From contig CAJJBK010000002.1 of the NCBI GenBank assembly GCA_905182415.1, positions 124,001-188,000 of the forward strand: a stretch of DNA of 64,000 bases. The letters run 5' to 3'. Source of the DNA: an uncultured Woeseiaceae bacterium (GTDB lineage Bacteria; Pseudomonadota; Gammaproteobacteria; Steroidobacterales; Woeseiaceae). The notes under the pieces were generated by a model. That model was not told where the DNA came from and made no database searches. It saw only the letters and a program-made list of their open reading frames with translations. A program made the translations under genes and the position numbers. Positions 1-9,433 of this stretch are shown piece after piece (the stretch's first letter is position 1; each line of letters opens with the position of its first letter).

Positions 1-2
1 CA

Positions 3-812
3 GATAAGCAAAATCTTCAAAAAAAGCGAGATGCTTGGATCAGCAATGCCTACGAAAATCATCCCAAAGGTAATGAAGCAATACTTCTGCTCCAAGCTAA
101 ATTTCAACTGTCTGACCGAAACTTCGAAGGAGCAAGTACGACATTAAATAAAATCAAAAAAATAAACAATAACAGCATAGAAACCCTAAATCTTTTAAAA
201 AATTTGTATATTGAATTAAAAGATTGGCAAAAAATATTGGATATATTACCTTCACTGAGAAAGTTCGAAACATCGAATATATCATCTTTAGAAAAGATAG
301 AATCCATAGCCTATATTCATATTATGAATACTACTAATGATACAAAAAAACTAAATCAAATTTGGAGTAGAGCACCTAAAACCCTCAAAAATAATGTCGA
401 ATTCACTAAAGTCTATTGCCAAAGATTAATTACAGATAATCAAGAAGATCTAGCATCAAAAACAATAACTTCTTTTTTAAACAAAGACTATGATTACACT
501 TTAGTATCAATGTATTCGCAAATGAATATTGATAATGCTGAAATCAGTCAAAAAAATATAATGCGATGGATGAAAACTCATGGCAAACGCGATGAATTAT
601 TAATTGCTGCAGCAGCTATCTGCAATAAAGAAAAATTGTGGGGACAAGCCAGTCGCTATCTTGAAGAATCAATAAGCATATCTCCCTCTTCTGAAGCTTT
701 ATTTAAACTCGGTGAAGTGCTCTCTCATCTTGGTAAAACCAAGGCAGGAAATTTCGCTTTTGAAAGGGCCTTAAAAATCCAATCTAACTTAGAAATGAAT
801 AACCAAATATGA
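3..812 (+). CDS. hemY: HemY C-terminal part (5' end outside window)
   Basis: The reading frame is open from base 3 to the stop at 812, giving 269 residues without the N-terminus. HemY is an inner-membrane TPR protein encoded beside the haem genes hemC/hemD/hemX; its exact role is unsettled. The C-terminal part is helical and TPR-like: near the end, 'LWGQASRYLEESISISPSSE' is followed by 'ALFKLGEVLSHLGKTKAG', the repeat pattern typical of HemY C-termini. The membrane segments expected at the N-terminus lie upstream of the window. A TTG at 204 is internal and not the real start, since TPR-like sequence continues upstream of it. The stop overlaps the next gene by 4 nt (ATGA), indicating translational coupling. 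Confidence 0.8.
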   Translation, partial: DKQNLQKKRDAWISNAYENHPKGNEAILLLQAKFQLSDRNFEGASTTLNKIKKINNNSIETLNLLKNLYIELKDWQKILDILPSLRKFETSNISSLEKIESIAYIHIMNTTNDTKKLNQIWSRAPKTLKNNVEFTKVYCQRLITDNQEDLASKTITSFLNKDYDYTLVSMYSQMNIDNAEISQKNIMRWMKTHGKRDELLIAAAAICNKEKLWGQASRYLEESISISPSSEALFKLGEVLSHLGKTKAGNFAFERALKIQSNLEMNNQI

Positions 813-1642
813 AATTTGTCATCGCAGGAGCCGGTTACACCGGTTTATCCGTAATAAAAAGATTATCAAAAGAAAATACGACTTACATTTCTAGAACCAA
901 GCATGATTTTCCTGACTGTAATTGTAAAATAATTGATCTCGATAATGAGATCAATCCAATACAGCTTGAGACTCCTTATGTACTTCTTTATACCATCCCG
1001 CCTAACCCATCAATGGACATTGATATTAGACTCTCATCATTACTAAAGAATATTTCACCATCGCCAAAAAGAATAGTCTATATGAGCACTAGTGGTGTTT
1101 ATGGCAATCAAGATGGAAAATTGATCAATGAGCTCATAAAACCAAACCCAAAAACCAACAGAGCGAAAAAAAGATTGGCAGCAGAGCAATTTTTGTATCA
1201 TTGGTGCTCAATAAAAAATATCGAACTAATTATATTGAGAGTTTCTGGAATCTATGGCCCAGATCGTCTGGGATTGGATAGAATAGATAAAGATTTCACT
1301 ATAATTAATGAACATGAAACTACCTCAAGCAATCGAATACATATTGAGGATTTAACAACTTGCTGTATCGCCGCATTAGAGAATATAAATGCCTCAGGTA
1401 TTTATAATATTTCGGATGGTGATTTTAGGAGTAATACATGGTTTATTAAAAAACTATGCGAATTGAAAAATCTACCGCCACCAAAAGAAATCAAGCGCGA
1501 AGAAGCGCTGTCTTCTTGGAGTAAAAAGAGAATCTCGTTCCTTGAAGAATCGAGATGCCTAGACACTAAAAAATTACACAAAGAACTAAAAATTAAGTTA
1601 CTTTATGGCAATGCCGAAAAAGGGATAAAGGCCAGTATTTAA
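809..1642 (+). CDS. NAD(P)-binding epimerase/dehydratase-family protein (YeeZ-like)
   Basis: A 277-residue Rossmann-fold protein of the extended SDR / NAD-dependent epimerase family. It opens with the dinucleotide-binding motif GAGYTG (residues 7-12), has 'VYMSTSGVYG' where family members carry the catalytic Ser/Thr strand, and 'ILRVSGIYGP' further on, as in YeeZ-like proteins. The canonical YxxxK pair is not obvious, so catalytic activity and substrate are unknown. The ATG overlaps the hemY stop (ATGA), so it is probably co-transcribed with the haem genes. An 80-nt gap follows before the DUF484 gene. Confidence 0.7.
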   Translation: MKFVIAGAGYTGLSVIKRLSKENTTYISRTKHDFPDCNCKIIDLDNEINPIQLETPYVLLYTIPPNPSMDIDIRLSSLLKNISPSPKRIVYMSTSGVYGNQDGKLINELIKPNPKTNRAKKRLAAEQFLYHWCSIKNIELIILRVSGIYGPDRLGLDRIDKDFTIINEHETTSSNRIHIEDLTTCCIAALENINASGIYNISDGDFRSNTWFIKKLCELKNLPPPKEIKREEALSSWSKKRISFLEESRCLDTKKLHKELKIKLLYGNAEKGIKASI

Positions 1643-1722
1643 AAATAGTTATTAAAACTATTAAATATTGTCAAAATATACATCGATAGTATTAATTCAG
1701 TTAATTGAGGAACTCGAATCAA

Positions 1723-2412
1723 ATGACAAAGAAAAAAATCTCACAAAACAATCAATTAAATGAAAAAGAAGTTGAAATATATTTAGAGGAACATCCAGAT
1801 TTTTTTATCAATAAAAACCAACTATTAAGCTCACTTCATCTTCCGCATAGCAAGAAAGGAAGTATTTCACTGGTTGAAAAACAAATGACTTTGTTAAGAG
1901 AGGAAAATAAGCGACAAAAGAACACTTTAAACGAATTTATAATTACAGCGACAGAAAATGATGCACTTACAAGTAAAATTCAATCCTTAACTATTCAATT
2001 AATTTCTACTGAAGACTTAAAAACAACCCTTCAAATCTGTCACGATACTTTAATAAATGATTTTAAAATCGATACTTGTAAATTTATTTTATTCACGGAG
2101 ATGAATGTCAAGAAATGCAACTATGTGGATTGTCTCAAGAAAAATGATAGCTCATTAAAATCATTCCAATCTTTTTTAAAAAGTAAATCACCACGCTGTA
2201 ATAAGTTAACCGTTGATCAATATAAATTCTTATTTACGAAATCAATAAATATTGCCTCGAGTGCTCTGATCCCACTTAATACAGAAAAGACATATGGTTT
2301 TCTTGCCCTCGGAAGTCTTAATGCTGATCACTTCAATCCCAGTATGGGTACGGATTATCTGTCTTTAATAGGGACTTTGATTTCAAAATCAATCGAACGA
2401 GATACTATTTAA
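1723..2412 (+). CDS. DUF484 family protein
   Basis: A 229-residue protein of the DUF484 family, which is GAF-like and commonly encoded directly upstream of xerC in gammaproteobacteria. The N-terminus has the family hallmark 'VEIYLEEHPDFFINKNQLL' followed by 'LPHSKKGSISLVEKQMTLLR' and a short coiled coil. The C-terminal half resembles a GAF fold ('ASSALIPLNTEKTYGFLALG'). I chose ATG 1723 because a GAGG Shine-Dalgarno at 1707-1710 fits it. A TTG at 1705 would contain that site and is less likely. xerC starts 12 nt after its stop. The molecular function of the family is not established. Confidence 0.85.
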   Translation: MTKKKISQNNQLNEKEVEIYLEEHPDFFINKNQLLSSLHLPHSKKGSISLVEKQMTLLREENKRQKNTLNEFIITATENDALTSKIQSLTIQLISTEDLKTTLQICHDTLINDFKIDTCKFILFTEMNVKKCNYVDCLKKNDSSLKSFQSFLKSKSPRCNKLTVDQYKFLFTKSINIASSALIPLNTEKTYGFLALGSLNADHFNPSMGTDYLSLIGTLISKSIERDTI

Positions 2413-2424
2413 TAAGAAATAGAA

Positions 2425-3342
2425 ATGAAAGATAAAAATAATAAACAACAACGCTGGATAGAAAAATTTATTGAGCACATAAAATATGAAAAAAGATTAT
2501 CGCCGCATACGTGTAAGAACTATTCACGTGATTTGAATATCTTTTTAGTTTATTGCTTAAACAACAAACTTCAATCTTGGCATATCGTTGATGCAGAACA
2601 TATTAGAGCTTTTAGTGCCTCACAATATAGAAAAGGTTTAAATCCCAAATCAATTCAACGTAATTTATCTTCAATAAGATCCTTCTTTCGTTATCTAATA
2701 CGTGAAAATGAAATAAAAAATAATCCAGCACAATCCATCCGATCACCAAAAGTAGGAAAAAGATTACCTGAGAATCTTGATGCAGATAGCATGTCAAAAC
2801 TTTTAGACATTAAAGACACGGGTTTTATTGCCGATAGAGATAAAGCAATTTTAGAGCTATTGTATTCCTCAGGACTAAGATTAGCGGAGCTTATAAATCT
2901 TAATATCACTGATATTGATTTGGCGGATGCCACAGTTAATGTTCTTGGTAAAGGTAATAAAGAGCGAATTATTCCAATAGGACGTTATGCGTTAGCTTCA
3001 TTGCAAAAATGGCTCAATACAAAAAAGAACATTAAAACAATTGATTATGATGCATTATTTATCAGTAAAAGAGGTAGCCGCATAAGCCCAAGATCAGTTC
3101 AATCAAGGCTTAATTATTGGGCCAAGAGGCAGGGTATAACCACTAAAGTATACCCTCATCTCTTAAGGCACTCATTCGCAAGTCACCTTCTTGAATCCAG
3201 TCATGATTTAAGGGGTGTGCAAGAATTATTGGGTCATGCCAATATAAGCACTACTCAAATATATACACACCTTGATTTTCAGCATCTTGCCCAAATATAT
3301 GATGAAACTCATCCGCGAGCTCGTATAAAGCGGAATAAATAA
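2425..3342 (+). CDS. xerC: Tyrosine recombinase XerC
   Basis: A 305-residue site-specific tyrosine recombinase that, with XerD, resolves chromosome dimers at dif. The N-terminal SAM-like core-binding domain covers residues 8-95 ('YEKRLSPHTCKNYSRDLNIF'). The catalytic domain carries the full set: Arg152 (SSGLRLAEL), Lys176 (LGKGNKER), His245 and Arg248 (HLLRHSFASHLL), His271 (LLGHANISTTQIYTH) and nucleophile Tyr280. Length matches the family (about 300). XerC rather than XerD is favoured by the DUF484-xerC arrangement. No phage or integron context is present, so this is the housekeeping enzyme. Confidence 0.92.
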   Translation: MKDKNNKQQRWIEKFIEHIKYEKRLSPHTCKNYSRDLNIFLVYCLNNKLQSWHIVDAEHIRAFSASQYRKGLNPKSIQRNLSSIRSFFRYLIRENEIKNNPAQSIRSPKVGKRLPENLDADSMSKLLDIKDTGFIADRDKAILELLYSSGLRLAELINLNITDIDLADATVNVLGKGNKERIIPIGRYALASLQKWLNTKKNIKTIDYDALFISKRGSRISPRSVQSRLNYWAKRQGITTKVYPHLLRHSFASHLLESSHDLRGVQELLGHANISTTQIYTHLDFQHLAQIYDETHPRARIKRNK

Positions 3343-3397
3343 ATCTGTAATAATTAACTGGTTCTAAACCAATAGATTACTAACACAGGGGATAAAA

Positions 3398-3937
3398 ATG
3401 GATCAATTCCGAGGCACAACTATCGTTTCAGTCCGTCGTAATGGAAAAGTTGCCATAGCGGGTGATGGTCAAGTCAGTTTAGGAAATACCATAATGAAAG
3501 GTAATGCCAAAAAAGTCAGAACCCTCGCTTCAGGTAAAGTTATTGCTGGTTTTGCAGGTGGAACAGCCGATGCTTTTACATTGTTTGAATTATTTGAAAG
3601 CAAGATTGAGCAATACGGTAATTTAACTAGAGCCGCAATTGAGCTCGCAAAAGAATGGCGTACTGATCGTCGCTTAAGACGCTTAGAAGCACTTCTATGC
3701 GTAGCTGATAAGGAATCTTCTTTTATAATTTCAGGCAATGGTGATGTAATTGAACCTGAAAATAATATTATGGCCATCGGATCTGGTGGAGCATTTGCTC
3801 AAGCTTCGGCACTAGCTTTGATAAACCATACCAAATTAGACGCAGCCACAATAGTTAAAGAATCATTAAAAATAGCCGGCGAGATATGTGTTTATACAAA
3901 TCACAGCATTACTGTTGAAGAATTAGCTGGCAAATAA
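3398..3937 (+). CDS. hslV: ATP-dependent protease peptidase subunit HslV
   Basis: A 179-residue Ntn-hydrolase subunit of the HslVU (ClpQY) protease. The conserved core '[20 protein letters not shown]' begins at Thr7, which would be the catalytic N-terminal threonine after removal of the short propeptide MDQFRG. The E. coli protein starts directly at this Thr after Met. '[18 protein letters not shown]' and '[15 protein letters not shown]' are family hallmarks. A strong AGGGGA ribosome site (3387-3392) precedes ATG 3398. hslU follows after 19 nt, forming the usual operon. I see no recognisable sigma-32 promoter in the 55-nt gap from xerC. Confidence 0.95.
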   Translation: MDQFRGTTIVSVRRNGKVAIAGDGQVSLGNTIMKGNAKKVRTLASGKVIAGFAGGTADAFTLFELFESKIEQYGNLTRAAIELAKEWRTDRRLRRLEALLCVADKESSFIISGNGDVIEPENNIMAIGSGGAFAQASALALINHTKLDAATIVKESLKIAGEICVYTNHSITVEELAGK

Positions 3938-3956
3938 CCCATACGGAAAAATAATT

Positions 3957-5291
3957 ATGTCGCAAATGACACCAAGAGAAATAGTTCAAGAACTTGATAA
4001 CCATATTATTGGTCAAGATGAAGCAAAGAGAGCGGTAGCGATTGCTTTAAGAAATCGCTGGAGAAGAATGAATGTTGATGAACCATTAAGAAGTGAGATC
4101 ACTCCTAAAAATATCCTCATGATCGGGCCTACGGGTATTGGCAAAACAGAAATTTCAAGACGACTTGCGAAATTAGCTAAAGCGCCTTTCATCAAAGTTG
4201 AAGCCACAAAATTCACCGAGGTAGGTTATGTTGGTCGTGAAGTGGATAGTATTATTCGTGACCTCGTAGATATTGCCGTGAAAATTACACGTGAAACTGA
4301 AATGGAGAAAGTTCGGCATCGTGCTGAAGACTCTGCAGAAGAAAGAGTGCTTGATGCTTTACTGCCCCCCTCACCAAATAATAATGAAACTCATACCGAT
4401 ACTAAAGAAAATATGCCGGGTACAAGGCAAAAATTTCGCAAGATGCTCAGAGAAGGAAAATTAGATGACAAAGAAATTGAACTAGAAATTCAAGCTGCTC
4501 CTGTGGGCATAGAGATTATGGCCCCGCCAGGAATGGAAGAAATGACTAATCAATTACAAGGAATGTTTCAAAACCTTTCTAACAACAAAACAAAAACTCG
4601 AAAACTAAAAGTTCAAGATGCAATGAAAATCTTGATTAACGAAGAAGCAGCTAAAATGCTTGATGAAGAAAAATTAAAAGCTCAAGCTATCGATTCAGTT
4701 GAACAACAAGGCATAGTTTTTTTAGATGAAATAGATAAAATCGCCAGGCGTTCAGAGGGGATGGGAGCCGATGTCTCAAGAGAGGGTGTGCAAAGAGATC
4801 TTCTACCCCTTATTGAAGGCTCCACAATTAATACCAAATATGGAATGGTAAAAACAGACCATATTTTATTCATCGCCTCTGGCGCATTTCATGTATCAAA
4901 ACCATCTGATTTAATCCCTGAGCTACAAGGACGTTTCCCAATTAGAGTCGAATTAAAATCACTCAAGACGGAAGATTTTGTTCGTATTTTGACGGAACCA
5001 GATGCATCTCTGACAACTCAGTATATGGCATTAATAAAAACCGAAGGCGTACATTTAAAATTTACCAGTGGAGGAGTTAAACGTCTGGCTGAAGTTGCTT
5101 TTCATGTGAATGAAAATACTGAAAATATTGGTGCCAGAAGATTGCACACTGTTTTGGAAAGATTATTAGAAACAATCTCATTTGAAGCTTCAGAAATAGA
5201 AGGCAGCAATATCAAGATAGATGAAGATTATGTTAACAAGCATCTTGCTGAATTATCGAAAGATGAGGATTTAAGTCGCTATATTTTATAA
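3957..5291 (+). CDS. hslU: HslU unfoldase, ATPase subunit of HslVU
   Basis: A 444-residue AAA+ unfoldase that feeds substrates to HslV. Visible are the N-terminal '[20 protein letters not shown]', Walker A GPTGIGKT at residues 57-64, the pore loop GYVG at 90-93, a variable I-domain roughly 110-235, Walker B IVFLDEID at 253-260, the sensor-2 region '[17 protein letters not shown]', and the conserved C-terminal tail ending SRYIL that docks into HslV. Length equals the E. coli protein (443). It is co-transcribed with hslV (19-nt gap), and a DUF971 gene follows 25 nt downstream, as in Pseudomonas. Confidence 0.96.
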   Translation: MSQMTPREIVQELDNHIIGQDEAKRAVAIALRNRWRRMNVDEPLRSEITPKNILMIGPTGIGKTEISRRLAKLAKAPFIKVEATKFTEVGYVGREVDSIIRDLVDIAVKITRETEMEKVRHRAEDSAEERVLDALLPPSPNNNETHTDTKENMPGTRQKFRKMLREGKLDDKEIELEIQAAPVGIEIMAPPGMEEMTNQLQGMFQNLSNNKTKTRKLKVQDAMKILINEEAAKMLDEEKLKAQAIDSVEQQGIVFLDEIDKIARRSEGMGADVSREGVQRDLLPLIEGSTINTKYGMVKTDHILFIASGAFHVSKPSDLIPELQGRFPIRVELKSLKTEDFVRILTEPDASLTTQYMALIKTEGVHLKFTSGGVKRLAEVAFHVNENTENIGARRLHTVLERLLETISFEASEIEGSNIKIDEDYVNKHLAELSKDEDLSRYIL

Positions 5292-5316
5292 TAAAATTCT
5301 AGCCTAAACATACCCA

Positions 5317-5685
5317 ATGATAACCTCGCCAATCGAAATTAAACTACGCAATAAATCAAGATTGCTCTCAATTGAATTTAAAGATAATGAGATTTTTGAG
5401 CTATCTTTTGAGTTTCTGCGAGTTCATTCACCCTCTGCTGAAGTCAAGGGACATAGCCCTAGTCAAGCAGTGCTCCAGCTAAATAAACATGATGTAATGA
5501 TTAAAGATATAGAACCCATAGGCCATTATGCGATAAGATTAATTTTTGATGATGGGCATGATAGTGGCCTCTATACATGGAAATATCTTTATGAATTAGG
5601 CCGGGATCATGGGGTACTATGGCAAGCTTATCTCGACCAACTTCTGGCTTCTGGATATAATCGCCCTAAAGTAACAGATGATTAA
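5317..5685 (+). CDS. DUF971 protein (gamma-butyrobetaine hydroxylase-like N-terminal domain)
   Basis: A 122-residue single-domain protein of the DUF971 family, related to the small N-terminal domain of gamma-butyrobetaine hydroxylase. Diagnostic segments are 'FEFLRVHSPSAEVKGHSP', 'DIEPIGHYAIRLIFDDGHDS' and 'GLYTWKYLYELGRDH'. The hslVU-DUF971-ubiE order is widespread in gammaproteobacteria. A role in iron-sulfur or cofactor handling has been suggested for relatives, but nothing here demonstrates it. It ends 3 nt before ubiE, so the two are surely co-translated. Confidence 0.85.
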   Translation: MITSPIEIKLRNKSRLLSIEFKDNEIFELSFEFLRVHSPSAEVKGHSPSQAVLQLNKHDVMIKDIEPIGHYAIRLIFDDGHDSGLYTWKYLYELGRDHGVLWQAYLDQLLASGYNRPKVTDD

Positions 5686-5688
5686 TTA

Positions 5689-6432
5689 ATGGATAAAAAA
5701 ACAACTCACTTTGGTTACAAAACTATTGCCAGAGAAGAGAAAGCAGCGCATGTAAAAGATGTCTTTGACTCTGTGTCAAGTCGATACGATATTATGAACG
5801 ACTTAATGTCGGTTGGCTTACATAGGCTATGGAAGAAATATACTATTGAAAAAGCAGCAGTAAAACGCGATCAAATAATTTTAGATCTGGCTGGAGGTAC
5901 TGGTGATCTTGCAAAAGCTTTTTCTAAGCAAGTCGGTGAAGACGGTCATGTTATATTGGCTGATATTAATTTATCAATGCTCAAAGAGGGGCGCGCTCGA
6001 TTAATTGATGCTGGTGTATCAAAAAATCTATCGATAGTTCAATTAAATGCTGAAAACCTTCCATTTCCAAAAAATAGTTTTGACCTAATCACAATAGCTT
6101 TTGGTCTTCGAAACGTAACTGAAAAACAACTAGCTTTAGAATCAATTTACAAAGCCTTAAAACCTGGTGGCAAGCTATTAATTTTAGAATTCTCAAAACC
6201 CATAAGTATAATGCAACCTCTATACGATCTTTACTCATTCAAAATCTTACCTTTTCTTGGTGAATTAGTAACTAATGATGCTGAAAGTTATCGTTATTTA
6301 GCAGAATCAATTCGCATGCATCCTGATCAAGATACCTTGATTGGAATGATGAAAAATTCAGGATTAGAGCGTTGCCGTTACCAGAATTTAACTGGTGGAA
6401 TTGTAGCGCTTCACGAAGGGTATAAATTCTAG
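5689..6432 (+). CDS. ubiE: Ubiquinone/menaquinone C-methyltransferase UbiE
   Basis: A 247-residue class I SAM-dependent methyltransferase performing the C-methylation in ubiquinone (and menaquinone) synthesis. The UbiE signature '[17 protein letters not shown]' lies near residues 25-41, followed by 'HRLWKK'. SAM motif I is '[14 protein letters not shown]', and the late signature is '[17 protein letters not shown]'. Length matches E. coli UbiE (251). It is the first of three ubiquinone genes (ubiE-ubiJ-ubiB). Its TAG stop shares one base with the GTG start of ubiJ. Confidence 0.95.
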   Translation: MDKKTTHFGYKTIAREEKAAHVKDVFDSVSSRYDIMNDLMSVGLHRLWKKYTIEKAAVKRDQIILDLAGGTGDLAKAFSKQVGEDGHVILADINLSMLKEGRARLIDAGVSKNLSIVQLNAENLPFPKNSFDLITIAFGLRNVTEKQLALESIYKALKPGGKLLILEFSKPISIMQPLYDLYSFKILPFLGELVTNDAESYRYLAESIRMHPDQDTLIGMMKNSGLERCRYQNLTGGIVALHEGYKF

Positions 6433-7034
6433 TGAATATTTTTGATAAAACATTACAACCATTTATAAATATGGTTAATAGGCAGATTGCAGAAAAAACT
6501 CCGGCCTTCGACCTTAGCAAAGAACTTGAAGGTAAAGTAATTTCAATGAAAATAAGAGACACTGAGCATCATCTAGATTTCATTATGATTGAAAATAAAC
6601 TTCAAGCGGTTAATGATTCAGATGATCATGATGTACAGATAACGGGCTCGTTACTGACTTTTACGAGCTTAATCAAAAATAGTCCAGAAGAGGCTGTCAG
6701 AGATGGCTTATTAAATTTTCAAGGTGATATCGGTACAGGACAAAAGTTTCAAGAACTAATGCGATATGCAAAGCCTGACTTTGAAGAAGAATTATCACGA
6801 GTATTTGGAGACATGGCAGCACAAAATATTGGAAAGGTAAATTCTAAAGTATCTCATTGGGTAAAAGATTCAAAAAATATCTTAGAACAAAATATCTCTG
6901 AATATCTTCAAGAAGAGCAAAAAATACTACCGAGTCAATACGAGTTTAATAAATTTCAAGTAGCCGTAAATAAGTTACGTGATGACGTTGATCGTATTGA
7001 AATTAAATTCAAAAAAATAAATCATCTCGATTAA
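6432..7034 (+). CDS. ubiJ: Ubiquinone biosynthesis accessory factor UbiJ (SCP2 domain)
   Basis: A 200-residue protein of the UbiJ family. The SCP2-like lipid-binding domain (about residues 15-110) includes 'VQITGSLLTFTSLIKNSPEE' and 'FQGDIGTGQKFQELM', typical of UbiJ. A helical C-terminal tail follows, with coiled-coil potential ending in 'VNKLRDDVDRIEIKFKKI'. UbiJ with UbiK organises the soluble ubiquinone-biosynthesis complex by binding isoprenoid intermediates. GTG 6432 is chosen because it overlaps the ubiE stop (TAGTG). ubiB begins 7 nt after its stop. Order and length agree with ubiE-ubiJ-ubiB operons elsewhere. Confidence 0.88.
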   Translation: MNIFDKTLQPFINMVNRQIAEKTPAFDLSKELEGKVISMKIRDTEHHLDFIMIENKLQAVNDSDDHDVQITGSLLTFTSLIKNSPEEAVRDGLLNFQGDIGTGQKFQELMRYAKPDFEEELSRVFGDMAAQNIGKVNSKVSHWVKDSKNILEQNISEYLQEEQKILPSQYEFNKFQVAVNKLRDDVDRIEIKFKKINHLD

Positions 7035-7041
7035 ATAAAGT

Positions 7042-8661
7042 ATGTCTTCATTTAAAAATTTAAAAAGGTTAATAAAAATCCAGCATGTTCTTGTTGGTTA
7101 TGGTCTTGATGAATTGATTGATAAAACTGGATATTTAAAGCCTTTAAAGTATCTATTTTTATTATGGCCAAAAAGAGTTAATAAGAAACTCCCACTGGGA
7201 CAAAGAATACGAAAGGCGCTTGAAGAACTGGGACCAATTTTTATTAAATTTGGTCAAGCCATCTCCACTCGACGTGACCTGCTCCCTCTAGAAGTAGCAG
7301 ATGAACTTGCAAAGCTTCAAGACCAAGTGCCCCCATTCCCAAAAGAACAGGCTTTAGAGATGCTGGCCAAAGAATACGATCAACCACTCGATGAATTATT
7401 TTCAAGAATTGATAATGAACCATTAGCAGCAGCTTCTATTGCACAAGTTCATAGTGCGGCACTCATGGATGGTCAAGAAGTAATCATAAAAATTTTACGC
7501 CCAAATATTAAAAATCTTATCGAAAGTGATGTTGCCGTTCTTCATATATTGGCTCGTTTGGCACAAAAATACTGGCATGAAAGCGAACAAATTAAACCCA
7601 TAGAAATAGTAAATGAATATGAAAAAACAATAATCAATGAATTAGATCTTAAACGCGAAGCAGCCAATACCACGAAATTAAAAAGGAATTTTTCTGGCTC
7701 TGACCTACTTTATGTTCCTGAAATATACTGGGATTTCTGCCGAACAAATATTTTAGTACAGGAGCGTATTTTTGGTACCTCAATACGTGATATTGATACC
7801 TTGAAGTCGAGCAACATGAATTTTAAAGTCCTCGCTGAAAATGGAGTAGAGATATTCTTTACACAAGTATTTCGACATAATTTTTTTCATGCGGATATGC
7901 ACCCGGGAAATATTTTTGTTCTACTTGATGATCCAGAGAATCCAAAATATGCCGCTGTCGATTTCGGAATAATCGGTACGCTTACTGAAAATGATCAATA
8001 CTATTTAGCTGAAAACTTTTTAGCTTTTTTTGAAGAAGATTATAGAAAAATTGCTCAATTACATATTGATTCAGGGTGGGTACCTCCCGATACGAGAGTT
8101 GATGAATTAGAAATTGCTGTACGTACCGTGTGTGAGCCAATTTTCAATAAACCATTATCTGAAATCTCTTTTGCTAAAGTATTAATAAGTCTATTCAACA
8201 CAGCTAGGCAATTTAATATGGAAATACAACCTCAACTCATTTTATTGCAAAAGACTTTATTCAATATCGAGGGTCTTGGTCGACAGTTATACCCTGAATT
8301 GGATCTCTGGAAAACCGCCTATCCAGTCCTAAAAGAATGGATGGGAGAGCAAATGGGTCCTCGAGCGATTCTTAAAGATTTTCGAAACAATCTTCCTTTA
8401 ATGAGACAAACAGCTCGTAACTTTCCTAAAATTCTAAAACATCTCTCACAGCAAGCGGCGGGTAAAAATGACAACGATATTCAGTTAATTCAAATACAAC
8501 AACAAATATCCCAACAACAACAAAAACAGTTTTATATCGGTCTTGGAATAACAGCCATTCCATCGAGCGTTCTAATTTATTATCTGGCATCACTACCTTG
8601 GATTGCTTATTCACTGCTTTTAATTGGAGTAATTAGTTTATATAAAGGCAAACCAACCTAA
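7042..8661 (+). CDS. ubiB: UbiB, atypical kinase-like ubiquinone biosynthesis protein
   Basis: A 539-residue ADCK/UbiB-family protein. The family KxGQ motif is in 'KFGQAISTRRDLLP'. An alanine-rich loop ('AAASIAQVHSA') replaces the kinase P-loop, and kinase-like 'HADMHPGNIFVL' and 'VDFGIIG' carry the catalytic-loop and DFG equivalents. The C-terminus has two hydrophobic membrane segments ('IGLGITAIPSSVLIYYLA' and 'LPWIAYSLLLIGVISLY') preceded by a Gln-rich stretch. UbiB is an ATPase thought to aid access to membrane-bound quinone intermediates. Its stop at 8661 abuts the GTG of trmB with no gap. Confidence 0.95.
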   Translation: MSSFKNLKRLIKIQHVLVGYGLDELIDKTGYLKPLKYLFLLWPKRVNKKLPLGQRIRKALEELGPIFIKFGQAISTRRDLLPLEVADELAKLQDQVPPFPKEQALEMLAKEYDQPLDELFSRIDNEPLAAASIAQVHSAALMDGQEVIIKILRPNIKNLIESDVAVLHILARLAQKYWHESEQIKPIEIVNEYEKTIINELDLKREAANTTKLKRNFSGSDLLYVPEIYWDFCRTNILVQERIFGTSIRDIDTLKSSNMNFKVLAENGVEIFFTQVFRHNFFHADMHPGNIFVLLDDPENPKYAAVDFGIIGTLTENDQYYLAENFLAFFEEDYRKIAQLHIDSGWVPPDTRVDELEIAVRTVCEPIFNKPLSEISFAKVLISLFNTARQFNMEIQPQLILLQKTLFNIEGLGRQLYPELDLWKTAYPVLKEWMGEQMGPRAILKDFRNNLPLMRQTARNFPKILKHLSQQAAGKNDNDIQLIQIQQQISQQQQKQFYIGLGITAIPSSVLIYYLASLPWIAYSLLLIGVISLYKGKPT

Positions 8662-9330
8662 GTGCGTACCATAAAAAGTTATGTCAAACGCAAAGGAAGA
8701 ATCACTGAAGGTCAAAACCAAGCGATTAATACACTGTGGACAAAATATGGAATTGACTATTCAAAAGAATTCTTAAATTTTCCTTTTATTTTTAATAACA
8801 ACAATCCAGTACATTTAGAAATTGGTTTCGGTGATGGAGAATCATTGATTAAGCAAGCAGTCTCTAATTTTGAAAAAAATTATATCGGCATTGAAGTGCA
8901 TGACCCAGGAATTGGTCGTTGCCTAATGAATATTAAAAAACATAATCTAACTAATATAATGATTTCTTCTCATGACGCTATTGAAGTTATCAATGATCAA
9001 ATAAAAGAAAACACACTGGAAAGAATTAATCTCTATTTTCCAGATCCATGGCCAAAAAAACGCCACCATAAACGTCGAATCGTGCAGCCCGCGTTTCTGG
9101 ATATGATCGCGAATCGCCTAAAAGAAGGCGGCACACTTAACATTGCAACGGACTGGGCGGCCTATGCAGAGCATATCGACGAAGTTTTTTCCCATTCGGA
9201 TCACTTTATCTGCACCGAGCGTCGCGAACACGACGGTGAGCTGCCATTCAAGCGTCCTCGAACAAAATTCGAACGTCGCGGACTAAAGAAAGGTCATCGA
9301 ATATGGGATTGGTGTTTTAAAAAAATCTAA
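8662..9330 (+). CDS. trmB: tRNA (guanine-N7-)-methyltransferase TrmB
   Basis: A 222-residue SAM-dependent enzyme forming m7G46 in tRNA. The SAM motif is 'LEIGFGDGESLIKQA' and the TrmB signature 'YFPDPWPKKRHHKRRI' is intact. 'ATDWAAYAEH' and C-terminal 'FERRGLKKGHRIWD' complete the family pattern. GTG 8662 directly abuts the ubiB stop. The base composition changes inside the gene: up to about 9055 the DNA is AT-rich like its neighbours, and from about 9060 (just after the codons of the conserved PDPWPKKR motif) it is clearly richer in G+C. This suggests a recombinant gene whose frame was preserved. Confidence 0.95.
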   Translation: MRTIKSYVKRKGRITEGQNQAINTLWTKYGIDYSKEFLNFPFIFNNNNPVHLEIGFGDGESLIKQAVSNFEKNYIGIEVHDPGIGRCLMNIKKHNLTNIMISSHDAIEVINDQIKENTLERINLYFPDPWPKKRHHKRRIVQPAFLDMIANRLKEGGTLNIATDWAAYAEHIDEVFSHSDHFICTERREHDGELPFKRPRTKFERRGLKKGHRIWDWCFKKI

Positions 9331-9433
9331 TACTTAAATAAGCTTGCGCTTCGTCTTCCCCAATCGAAAACTCACGACAATCCGGATCATCAAGTTCGTT
9401 TAACTTACCTACCGTTATTTCAACGTCATGCAT
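9317..9433 (-). pseudogene. Possible truncated Rieske [2Fe-2S] protein gene, N-terminal fragment
   Basis: Reading the minus strand, an ATG at 9433 overlaps the ampG stop by 8 nt and opens a 38-codon frame ending at 9317 inside the 3' end of trmB. The peptide includes 'VGKLNELDDPDCREFSIGED', which resembles the start of small Rieske ferredoxin-like proteins (a 'LDEL-DP-x-REF-x-G' pattern). The C-x-H / C-x2-H cluster motifs are absent because the frame ends first. The overlap with ampG is the kind of start seen in a real operon. I infer a third gene of the xthA-ampG operon that was cut off. The match is short and could be fortuitous. Confidence 0.4.

Noticed and set aside
2425-3342. Tyrosine recombinase as sign of an integrated element
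   Set aside because: It is the housekeeping XerC next to DUF484, with no att repeats or phage genes nearby.
3359-3371. TGGTT / AACCA hairpin between xerC and hslV as a regulatory structure
   Set aside because: A 5-bp stem with a 3-nt loop, no T run and no match to a sigma-32 promoter; likely chance.
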